This document shows positions 48,545-56,939 of a DNA stretch of 64,000 nt, one piece after another (within the stretch, counting starts at the first letter, position 1; the number at the start of each line of letters is the position of its first letter). Under the pieces are notes generated by a model. The model was not told where the DNA came from, did not search any database, and saw only the letters and a list, made by a program, of their open reading frames with translations. The position numbers and the translations under genes are program-made. Source of the stretch: an uncultured Pirellula sp. (GTDB lineage: Bacteria; Planctomycetota; Planctomycetia; Pirellulales; Pirellulaceae); NCBI GenBank assembly GCA_903892355.1, contig CAITIE010000011.1:1-64000 (forward strand), read 5' to 3'.

Positions 48545-49102
48545 TCAACGCTGTACGCCGATCGCGAGCACCACCGAAGGTGCGGTTTCGTTGTGAGTTG
48601 GGTCCCGATGGTGATCTGCGAGCGCGGCGTTGGACGATGCTTCACCAAGGTTATGGGAATCGGCTCCGGGCAACGGGAGTGCTTTCGCGGGGCAATCGGC
48701 TAACGAAAGGCGAAGCTTCTCCTCAAGTTGTACTTTATCCGAGCGTTCCGGGTCTACCTGAGTCCAGCTTTCACGAAAGAGCTTGCTACTAAGGCGACGT
48801 AGGAGTTTTTGGTTATCGTCGTACCACTCGACACGCACGGTCGAGGTTTGGGGATCTCTCAAGGGCCGGCGCGAGAGGGATTCGCGATCTTCGATCAAGC
48901 ACCACGCGCGAACGCGAAATTTTCCGGTTTCCGGCGAAACGTGATAAAAGATGACTTGGTCGTAGACATGTCGGCCTACGGGATCGAAAAAGTGGTTCAA
49001 TTCAATCATATCCACTTGTTCTTCGATGATCCGGTGCCCCTTTGGGACACTGGCGCCGCAAAGCAATACGATCCACAAGACGATGTTCGATACGGTCGCC
49101 AT
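48545..49102 (-). CDS. Conserved hypothetical protein
   Basis: ORF 199 aa; N-terminal hydrophobic segment (MATVSNIVLWIVLLCGASVPKGH); no family recognised. Confidence 0.5.
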   Translation of the reverse strand: MATVSNIVLWIVLLCGASVPKGHRIIEEQVDMIELNHFFDPVGRHVYDQVIFYHVSPETGKFRVRAWCLIEDRESLSRRPLRDPQTSTVRVEWYDDNQKLLRRLSSKLFRESWTQVDPERSDKVQLEEKLRLSLADCPAKALPLPGADSHNLGEASSNAALADHHRDPTHNETAPSVVLAIGVQR

Positions 49103-49714
49103 GATCACAACCTCCGCAAGAAATCCAAGTCGAGCGAAATCCAAATCAATGGTTCGACGCCGAAGGAAAGGCGGGTCGTGGGGCTCGGGATGGGCCGAGA
49201 GCTACATCGAGGAATGCGCTGTTCTGAGAGAGGTTGCGAGAGCAACAGCGATTGTATCGTGGAGTGGATTCCTCGAGTTTCGGTCGGTCGTTATCTCATA
49301 AGCTCCATTTCCTGCAAAAGGCCAAAGGCCCGAGTCAGAAAGGTCTGAGGCTGAAAACGCACTCGGAGCCTCTCATCACCATTCCTAGCCAGAATCGATG
49401 GTTCACGAAACTGCAACCACAACCGTTTTCGGGGGACTTGGAACGCTGTGAGGATGGACGTTCTTGGTCTCGGTCGTGATTGCGAGACAGGCTTGCTAAC
49501 AAGTATCGGTCTCTGGTTCAAGATTAGTTCAGGGTATTTCGCAGTCAATAGAAATAAGTGGTTTTAATTGTCGGTGATGCCGTCAGGGTGGAGGTTGCAC
49601 GGGGCTGGACAATTAACCGGCAGGGGATTTTCTCCGAAGGCTCTCTTACCTATCGTTTGATGGGTCTGATGGTTTGGGCGGGGATACGTACGCACATCGT
49701 TTAAGGTGGATTTT

Positions 49715-50923
49715 ATGGCGATTCGAACTGGCGTGGGAGCAACAGGTTGCAGTCTTAAGTGGTCCGGTCGTTCTTTGGTTCGGAGGAGTATCGTGAGCAT
49801 GCTCGCCCTCGCACCGATCACTGGAATGCACGAGCTATCCGGATGGGGGATTGCTCCAGCATTCGCGCAGGAGCCAGAGGGTGTAGCGTCCGAGAAGGTT
49901 GCCGTTAGTTCATCGGATCGCCAAGCGATGATTGATCGAGCGGTTGGATTTTTGCGAAAGAGCCAAGCCGAAGATGGCTCGTTCAGTAGCCAAGGGGGCC
50001 CGGGAGTAACAGGATTGGTGGTCGCGTCGGCGTTGTCAGTAGGAGTGACAGCATCAGACCCTGTGGTTGCGAAGGGGTTGGCCTACCTTGTCGCGACACG
50101 TCGGGAGGATGGTGGGCTCTATGCCAAGGGATCTCGGCACGCAAACTATGAGACGTGTTTGGCCATGATGGCTTTGGATCGGGCCAATGCGGATGGGAAG
50201 TACGATGAGTTGATCGCAGGAGCGCAGCGATTTGTGAAATCGGCCCAGTGGGATGAAGGGGAGGGGCTCAAGCCTGAGGACCCGGCATTTGGAGGTGCTG
50301 GATACGGTAGCAAATCGCGTCCCGACTTATCGAATACTTCTTTCTTCATCGACGCCCTTCGTTCGACGGGGGTGCCGGAGGATGATCCGGCGATTGCTCG
50401 AGCGCTCGCATTTGTGAATCGATGCCAGAACTTGGAGTCACCTGCCAACAACACGCCATTCGCTCCACTTCTCAATGACGGTGGATTTTATTACACGCCG
50501 GCGGCGGGTGGGGACTCGATGGCGGGCAAGGACGAGGCGACGGGAGGATTGCGATCGTACGCATCGATGACCTATGCGGGACTCAAGAGCATGGTCTACG
50601 CGGGGGTTTCCAAAGAGGATTATCGCGTCAAAGCGGCGCAGAAGTTTTTATCTCGTAACTACTCTGTCTCGATGAATCCGGGGATGGGAGCAGCAGGTTT
50701 GTATTATTACCTGCACACGATGGCGAAAGCCCTCGACATGATCGGAGAGCCGGTCTTTGACACCGAGCAAGGCAAGAAGGCTTGGAAGCAGGACATCCTA
50801 GTTCAATTGCAATCCACTCAAAAAGAAGACGGTTCGTGGACGAATCCTGAAGCGCGATGGATGGAAGGAGACCCGAACTTGGTAACCGGATATGCGCTGC
50901 TAACGTTGTCTTATTTGAAGTAG
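49715..50923 (+). CDS. Prenyltransferase/squalene oxidase repeat-containing protein
   Basis: QT/QW-like repeats: FLRKSQAEDGSFSSQGGPGVTGLVVASALSVGV, YLVATRREDGGLYAKGSRHANYETCLAMMAL, DILVQLQSTQKEDGSWTNPEARWMEGDPNLVTGYALLTLSYLK. ORF opens at 49706. Confidence 0.83.
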   Translation: MAIRTGVGATGCSLKWSGRSLVRRSIVSMLALAPITGMHELSGWGIAPAFAQEPEGVASEKVAVSSSDRQAMIDRAVGFLRKSQAEDGSFSSQGGPGVTGLVVASALSVGVTASDPVVAKGLAYLVATRREDGGLYAKGSRHANYETCLAMMALDRANADGKYDELIAGAQRFVKSAQWDEGEGLKPEDPAFGGAGYGSKSRPDLSNTSFFIDALRSTGVPEDDPAIARALAFVNRCQNLESPANNTPFAPLLNDGGFYYTPAAGGDSMAGKDEATGGLRSYASMTYAGLKSMVYAGVSKEDYRVKAAQKFLSRNYSVSMNPGMGAAGLYYYLHTMAKALDMIGEPVFDTEQGKKAWKQDILVQLQSTQKEDGSWTNPEARWMEGDPNLVTGYALLTLSYLK

Positions 50924-51048
50924 CTAGGAACAAGCTCGGTGTTTACCGCAGCGCGACCTGATACGTCACGCTGTAGGATAACGATAAAGTACCAGGTGCC
51001 TGCGACCCGCTTATTGGGGCCATGCCTACGTGACGTGTATTAAAGAAT

Positions 51049-51063
51049 CAGCCCAAAGGGCTG
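51049..51063 (-). terminator. Weak hairpin between convergent genes, possible terminator of the - strand PEP-CTERM pair
   Basis: CAGCCC-ttt-GGGCTG followed on the - strand by ATTCTTTAA. Confidence 0.35.
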
Positions 51064-51086
51064 TTGAACGCCCGGAAGAAATAGAG

Positions 51087-51752
51087 CTAAGCGGTTGGCT
51101 TGACGATACGTTTGCGGCGTCGAAGTTTGAGGGCGCCGAATGACGCCGCGACGAGCCCTAGGACGATCGAAGAAGGCTCGGGCACAGCGGACGCATTGAA
51201 GTAGACCAAAAAATTGGCTGCTTGAGTTCCTGTTATCTGCGAAGGAGCGGTGAAGGTGCTACTAGCATCACCAACCAGCCAGAAATCCAAGCCCCCTTGG
51301 TTCGCGAGGATATCACGCATTCCAGTACCTGTTGCATCGCTCAATGCGAATGGTGCTGTCGTTCCAGACGGAGGAGGAAGTCCGGGAAGGAAGATGGACT
51401 GAACGGACGTTCCGTTGGTGTTACTGAAACGCATCCCCGTATCGAACATCTTGCCATTCGAGAGCGCGTTCTCAAAGCTAACGTTTCCACGACCCCCGTA
51501 AAGTGCAACGCTTGTTGCTCCTCGAATGGCAACGCCAGCGTACATTGAAGTGAATTTTGCTGCTGCGTTAACGTCCGGGTTCGAACCCGCTCCTGAGAAG
51601 GTGCTTAATCGTCCGAGATAAATGGCACGGACGGTATTCGTCTCTGCTAAACCCGACTGTTGAGCGGCACCGGTACCAAAATAGTAGTCCGCGCGTGTAA
51701 CTCCGGAAAGGGATACGCAAGCAAAGATCAAGCAAGCAGTCAACCTAAGCAT
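51087..51752 (-). CDS. PEP-CTERM sorting domain-containing secreted protein
   Basis: Signal peptide MLRLTACLIFACVSLSGVTRA; C-terminus AVPEPSSIVLGLVAASFGALKLRRRKRIVKPTA. ORF opens at 51800. Confidence 0.82.
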   Translation of the reverse strand: MLRLTACLIFACVSLSGVTRADYYFGTGAAQQSGLAETNTVRAIYLGRLSTFSGAGSNPDVNAAAKFTSMYAGVAIRGATSVALYGGRGNVSFENALSNGKMFDTGMRFSNTNGTSVQSIFLPGLPPPSGTTAPFALSDATGTGMRDILANQGGLDFWLVGDASSTFTAPSQITGTQAANFLVYFNASAVPEPSSIVLGLVAASFGALKLRRRKRIVKPTA

Positions 51753-52437
51753 GGGTTTGTCTCCGCAGAAGGCGTCGGGTTCTTGCTCTTCGTAATGCAA
51801 GGAACCCGAAAGTCAGACCGCTCACAGCGATGGCAGAAGTCGGCTCTGGAACCGCTTCTAGTTCTAAAGTTGCCGTGAATACAATCGTCTCAAAAATGAT
51901 GTTGAAATTGGAATCAAAATACCAGTACTCGAACGAGTCCGGGTTCGCGAAATCTTGGATTGTCGGGCTTACGAGCCAAGCATCAATGCGACCTTGCGAG
52001 TCACTCGCAATGATGCTGGCAAGCGCCGTTCCCTCAGTTGGAGTCAAACTTACCCAGCCCGACTGACGTTCGTCCACGCCGAAAGATGGTGGAACTTCGG
52101 ATTCAAATTTGAGCGAGGTGCTCACTGTGGGTCCAAAAATAAGTGAGAACTCGGGGAACGATGCATTGTAGGCAGCCAAAACCAATTTCGGTGCGGCGGC
52201 GCCGAATGCATTGGACGGAAGTTCAATCCATGTACGCAATCGAGCTTGGGTGTAGGACGGGGCCGCCGGACCCATTTGAAACGTTCCGACTTTCGATGCA
52301 GCACCTGTTCCAGCGAACGTCTTGTAACCGTCTTGGTTGACGGTCGAGGAAATAACGGCAGCCCCGGAACTCGAGCCCAGCACTGCGAAAACGCAGACGC
52401 TCGCCAAAAAGAGTATGTGGAACCTGCTGGAAACCAT
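51745..52437 (-). CDS. PEP-CTERM sorting domain-containing secreted protein
   Basis: Signal peptide MVSSRFHILFLASVCVFAVLGSSSGAA; C-terminus AVPEPTSAIAVSGLTFGFLALRRARTRRLLRRQTHA. Confidence 0.83.
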   Translation of the reverse strand: MVSSRFHILFLASVCVFAVLGSSSGAAVISSTVNQDGYKTFAGTGAASKVGTFQMGPAAPSYTQARLRTWIELPSNAFGAAAPKLVLAAYNASFPEFSLIFGPTVSTSLKFESEVPPSFGVDERQSGWVSLTPTEGTALASIIASDSQGRIDAWLVSPTIQDFANPDSFEYWYFDSNFNIIFETIVFTATLELEAVPEPTSAIAVSGLTFGFLALRRARTRRLLRRQTHA

Positions 52438-52870
52438 GGCTGCCCATCTAGATGTAATGTGCGCGAAATCAGCGACATCCGATTCGCTTGCACTCCCTAT
52501 CAGTTACCCAATTTAACAACCCAGGTACCTACAGCAAGCAAAATGAGAAGCTTCGGGGCAATTAAGGTGAAGAAATTTAAAAAATTCTGTTCGGAGGATT
52601 GGACGGGGCTGCAATCGGGTGCTAACGGCTTCTGTCGCGATGGGTTTTTCCAGGATTTCGTTGGCTTTCCATCAAAACCGAGCGATTCGGAATACCAGAA
52701 TCATTGATTACCCGACTATTTGACGGCTGGCATGCTGCCTACTCTGAACCCTCGGGCCGTGACTGTTTCTTTCATTCGCCTTCCTGGATTCGCCCGTCCA
52801 GTCGCGAAATCCAGCCCTGCTAGGGCGTGGATAAAGCGGAATAACAATCGCATCGTCGATATCCGAGGGC

Positions 52871-52930
52871 AGCGGATTGGTGTAGGGCGGATTGGTGTAG
52901 GGCGGATTGGTATAGGGCGGATTGGTATAG
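52871..52930. repeat. 15-bp tandem repeat, 4 copies
   Basis: (RGCGGATTGGTRTAG)x4. Confidence 0.95.
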
Positions 52931-52999
52931 GGAGGTATCGGGCCTACGGGCTAATGGGGCGGCTCGGTTTGGGCTGGTGCTATTCGTAATACTCCAGTG

Positions 53000-53899
53000 T
53001 TATTCGTAATACTGTTGAACTTTGCGATGCAGAAACTGAAGGGATTCCTCCATTTCCTCCATGCCGTTCATCCCGTCTTCGATGCTGATCCATCCGGTAT
53101 AACCGACACCCCGGAGCAGCTTGAAGATCGCGTCGTAGTCGTTGAGGCCTTTTCCGGTGACTCCGTGCATGAGAATTTTGGAGTAGCCAGCGCTTCCTTC
53201 GGCGTGTTTGAGTTCGTCGAGGGTTGCGCCTGGGACCAAGTAGCGATCGCTCGCGTGCATGCTCACGACCCGATCGATTACTTTTTCCAAGAGTTTTACA
53301 GGATCGTCGCCGGCAACCACGGCATTGCTCGGGTCATACTGAACCCCGAAATGAGGGGTGCGTGGAATGCGATCGAGCAGTTCGAGGAAGACGTCTTGTT
53401 TCTGGGCGAACTCTGCGTAGAGCCAAAAACCGTCCTTGTAATGGTTCTCGAGACCCAGGATCACGTCGTGTTTGATAGCGGTATCGATGCATTCTATGAT
53501 GGCTGACGACGCGTAGTTCAGCCCGTCATCGCGATTCACCTCGGGCCACCTTTGGCCGCTGAGAACCCTGCAAACGGTGCCAGGACCACCCAGTCGAGCA
53601 GCGACCGCGATCATCGACTTCTGGTAGTCGATGGCGCTGCGGCGTTTGGCCGGATCGGGGTGGGTAAAGTCTGGGGAACAGCAGAGCATCGGCATCACGA
53701 ATCCGGCTGCTTCGATGGCCCGGCGAACGCTGTCTAAATACACGTCCTGAGTGTTGATCAGAAAGCCTTCGTACATTTCCAGCCCGTCGGCGGACAGGCT
53801 TTTTGCCATTTCGATCCAATCGAAAACCGACATGCTTCGCTCGAAGGAGATCGTCTCCAGGTAGCACTTGGGAAAGGCGCTAATCTGAGGCTTTTTCAT
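53000..53899 (-). CDS. Sugar phosphate isomerase/epimerase (xylose isomerase-like TIM barrel)
   Basis: MKKPQISAFPKCYLETI...LSADGLEMYEGFL...LGLENHYKD...FGVQYDPSNAVVAGDDPVKLLEKVIDRVVSMHASDR...GWISIEDGMNG. ORF opens at 53944. Confidence 0.85.
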   Translation of the reverse strand: MKKPQISAFPKCYLETISFERSMSVFDWIEMAKSLSADGLEMYEGFLINTQDVYLDSVRRAIEAAGFVMPMLCCSPDFTHPDPAKRRSAIDYQKSMIAVAARLGGPGTVCRVLSGQRWPEVNRDDGLNYASSAIIECIDTAIKHDVILGLENHYKDGFWLYAEFAQKQDVFLELLDRIPRTPHFGVQYDPSNAVVAGDDPVKLLEKVIDRVVSMHASDRYLVPGATLDELKHAEGSAGYSKILMHGVTGKGLNDYDAIFKLLRGVGYTGWISIEDGMNGMEEMEESLQFLHRKVQQYYE

Positions 53900-54388
53900 G
53901 GTTTTTTCATTTCCGGTGAATGCAGAGGTCTGCTCCAAGGCCATTGGACTGAGAGGGCATGCAAATCTCTTGGTGCACTTGCAGCAGCGTTAATCGCGGG
54001 CCGGCGTTGCCGGATGCTAGTCGAATCCTCCCGGATGCGTGGCTAATTGTGCCTTACCAGGGTTGTTCCCAGCGTGGCCGCCGGGGTTTAGGGTAACCCG
54101 GTTGCAGTGGGGCAACCCAGAAGAACGGCCAAATCCGGAAATATGGGGCTTTCAGATGCTTGTACCAAGCAGCGATTAGAAAGCCTCTTAAAACGGCCGT
54201 CAATCTGCATCCTTTACTTTCGGGTGGTAAGGATTTTTACCCCAATTGCCGGATAATCCCTCCAGCCCCCCTAAAACGCTTGTATTTACAGCATCGCCGA
54301 CTATAATCACGGAACGTCTGGCCAGTTGTTGGCCATACGCATCATGATCAGCTTACACCGAGTTAAACGCACTAGAGTCACCTGAACT

Positions 54389-55537
54389 ATGCGAACACGA
54401 ATCCTCACTGCATTGATGGTCAGCCTCTCCTCGGGATTGGCTTGGGCCCAAAACGCTTTGGTAGACATTCCGTCACCAACGCGCGTCGGGTTGGAATTGG
54501 TTGCAGCACAAACAGCGCTGTCACCTCAAGGCAACGAACTCAGTCAAAATCAGTGGGTTCGTATCACGGCCTCTGGTTCGATTCGGGGTTCGGTCGTTGC
54601 CATCGCCGGCGATGAGCATGTCAAGCAACCCAAGATGACCGTAATGTTGGTCAGCGAAGGCCAAGTGGTTGCGACGGATGAAACCGATGTCGACGGCGAC
54701 TTTATGATCGAGAAAGGGAAGCCCGGCGTTTACTCGCTCGTGGTTCAAGGCCAAAGCCAGTTGGCTGTGTACTCGTTGACGGTTCTCGATGCGGAGACGG
54801 GATCGCATTTGCCAGAACGCGTCGAGGTACGCACCATTGCTCCTGCGTCGCCACGCATCGCTGAATTGATTCGTAGCAACACGATCCCAGCAAACATCGA
54901 CGGGGGTAAAATCGCTAACGATCCTCTCGGCGACAAACGTGCGTTCCAAGATTCTTGCGAAGTGGTTATCGACCAGCAGGGCGGCATCGGTGGAACTCTC
55001 TCTCGCCCAAATGCCAACGTCGATCTCAGTCAAACCCTCGTCTACCTCACTGTGGATGGCCGTGAAGTGATGCGGACCCGTGCAGCTAGCAACGGTTCCT
55101 ATCGTTTCGACGGTGTTGAACCCGGATCGTATGGGCTGGTAGCTTCCGGTCCTCAAGGTATCGCTGCCCTTGGCTTCTGTGCGATTGAAAGCAAGGACGA
55201 AAAAGCAGTCGGTGGCTTGAATAGCTCGAAGGGCTCCATGCTCGTCGGCATTCGCTCGCGACATGCCTGCCGCCGGCTGAACGTTGAGTTGGCAGATCCT
55301 AACTGCTACGCTCCTGCGGAAATCGTTGCCGCCGAAGAATGTGTCGAAGAAGTCGCTTGTGCTCCAATGATGGGTTGCGGTTGCGGCGGTGGTGGTGGCG
55401 GCGGCGGCGGTGGCGGGATCGGTGCCGGTGGAAATGGTCTGTTCGGCCTCGCTGCTCTTGGTGGTTTGATCGGTGTGGGCATTGCTGCCGCAAACAACGA
55501 TAACAACAACGAAACCGTCTCGGCGATAGCTCCGTAA
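54389..55537 (+). CDS. Secreted protein with carboxypeptidase-regulatory-like repeats and Gly-rich C-terminus
   Basis: Signal peptide MRTRILTALMVSLSSGLAWAQ; Ig-like segments TDVDGDFMIEKGKPGVYSLVVQG and ASNGSYRFDGVEPGSYGLVASG; CGCGGGGGGGGGGGIGAGGNGLFGLAALGGLIGVGIAAANNDNNNE. Confidence 0.75.
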   Translation: MRTRILTALMVSLSSGLAWAQNALVDIPSPTRVGLELVAAQTALSPQGNELSQNQWVRITASGSIRGSVVAIAGDEHVKQPKMTVMLVSEGQVVATDETDVDGDFMIEKGKPGVYSLVVQGQSQLAVYSLTVLDAETGSHLPERVEVRTIAPASPRIAELIRSNTIPANIDGGKIANDPLGDKRAFQDSCEVVIDQQGGIGGTLSRPNANVDLSQTLVYLTVDGREVMRTRAASNGSYRFDGVEPGSYGLVASGPQGIAALGFCAIESKDEKAVGGLNSSKGSMLVGIRSRHACRRLNVELADPNCYAPAEIVAAEECVEEVACAPMMGCGCGGGGGGGGGGGIGAGGNGLFGLAALGGLIGVGIAAANNDNNNETVSAIAP

Positions 55538-55566
55538 TTCGGCCTTGTGAATCCAAACATCTCCAA

Positions 55567-55600
55567 GAGGTGGCGAGCAATCGCCACCTCTTTTTATTTC
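55567..55600 (+). terminator. Rho-independent terminator
   Basis: GAGGTGGCGA-gcaa-TCGCCACCTC then TTTTTATTTC. Confidence 0.88.
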
Positions 55601-55910
55601 TAAGCCTCGCTTTTCCATCGTGTTTTTGGAGATGCGAGGGTTGCTCGGTGTGCTTCCAGGCGGCGAACCCTGGGCAAACTCTTTTTCTGACGATCAATGC
55701 CGCCCGAGTGCCAGGTTGCTGCGCTTGTTGACACTGTTCACGACTTAAGAGGACTCGCGCGTATGCGTATACCTAAGATCTTGGTACCATAGTCAGGATT
55801 GAATCCGATCCCACTTTGTATCCAAGAGGTCGGATCCGAAAATTCAGCGATAGCCTCCCCGCTCTCGGTTTGCAAAGCGAGAGCTCAACGCAATCCATCA
55901 GTAAACTTCT

Positions 55911-56828
55911 ATGAAAATCCTCACCCGTGGTTTTTCGTCCTTACTTTCCGCTTCTGCAGTTTCGTTGCTGGCATGCGGATTGTTCATCTCCCTACACGCT
56001 GTCCCTCTCAACGCGCAGGACGATGCGGCGTCAAAGGCAAACGCCGCAGGACCTGGGACCCGGCCGGCGAGTGCCGTGTACCCGCTCGATGGTGTTGTTG
56101 ATTCCATGGGGTCGGTATGGGTTGTCGATCGCAATGCGCCCGGTGTTTGGAAATACGCTGACTCGAAACTGGAACTCGCTATTCCTGGAGACAAAAAGTT
56201 TCGCAAGCCTCTCAATGCGGCGCGCTGCATTGCCGTGTCTCCGACGGGTGAACTGACCGTTGGCGATCCTGCAACACGAGAAATCTATCGCAGAGACGCG
56301 AATGGGAATATGGTACCGACCGTATCCGGGTTGATCGGTATTCCGATGGATCTCGCTTACGCAAGCAACGGAACGTTGTACATCGCCGATGTCGAACGCC
56401 GTGTCGTTTGGAAGCAGTCGTCTGCGTCTGACAAACCCGAGGTTTTCGCAAATGTGAATCCGCGTGGGTTGTTTGTGGATAGCGAAGATCGTCTGTGGGT
56501 TGTTTCGCAAGACGAGAAGCAATTGCTGCGGATTGACGCTCAAGGCAAGCAGGAAGTGATTGTTGGGGAACGCCTTTTCGAATTTCCCCATCAAGTTGTG
56601 GTCGATTCCAAAGGGCAAGCGTGGGTTACCGACGGATATAAAAAGGCGTTGTGGCTCATCAAGCCGAATGAGAAGCCGCAGATCGCGGTTTCGGGTGAAC
56701 CGCTTCAAAACCCCGTAGGTCTTTTTTTACTTAACGACGAACCGGTCGTTGTGGACCCGCACTCCCAGGCGGTTTTCAAGTTCCAAGGCTCTCAACTGGA
56801 ACTGTGGTTTCGAATTGAGAAGCCATAG
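55911..56828 (+). CDS. Secreted NHL/SMP-30-like beta-propeller protein
   Basis: Signal peptide; repeated blades (VSPTGELTVGDPATREIYRRDANG, YASNGTLYIADVERRVVWKQ, DSEDRLWVVSQDEKQLLRIDAQG, DSKGQAWVTDGYKKALWLI). Confidence 0.75.
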   Translation: MKILTRGFSSLLSASAVSLLACGLFISLHAVPLNAQDDAASKANAAGPGTRPASAVYPLDGVVDSMGSVWVVDRNAPGVWKYADSKLELAIPGDKKFRKPLNAARCIAVSPTGELTVGDPATREIYRRDANGNMVPTVSGLIGIPMDLAYASNGTLYIADVERRVVWKQSSASDKPEVFANVNPRGLFVDSEDRLWVVSQDEKQLLRIDAQGKQEVIVGERLFEFPHQVVVDSKGQAWVTDGYKKALWLIKPNEKPQIAVSGEPLQNPVGLFLLNDEPVVVDPHSQAVFKFQGSQLELWFRIEKP

Positions 56829-56886
56829 TCGGTAAAGCAACCGTCTGTAAAGCTTCAGTCGGTAACGCTGCAGTCGGTAACGCTGC
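56827..56886. repeat. 15-bp tandem repeat, 4 degenerate copies, starting in the stop codon of the beta-propeller gene
   Basis: AGTCGGTAAAGCAAC / CGTCTGTAAAGCTTC / AGTCGGTAACGCTGC / AGTCGGTAACGCTGC. Confidence 0.9.
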
Positions 56887-56939
56887 AGTCATCGTCGACG
56901 TTTTTTGTTTAGTTCTCATGGAATGTGTGCGAGCGTTGA

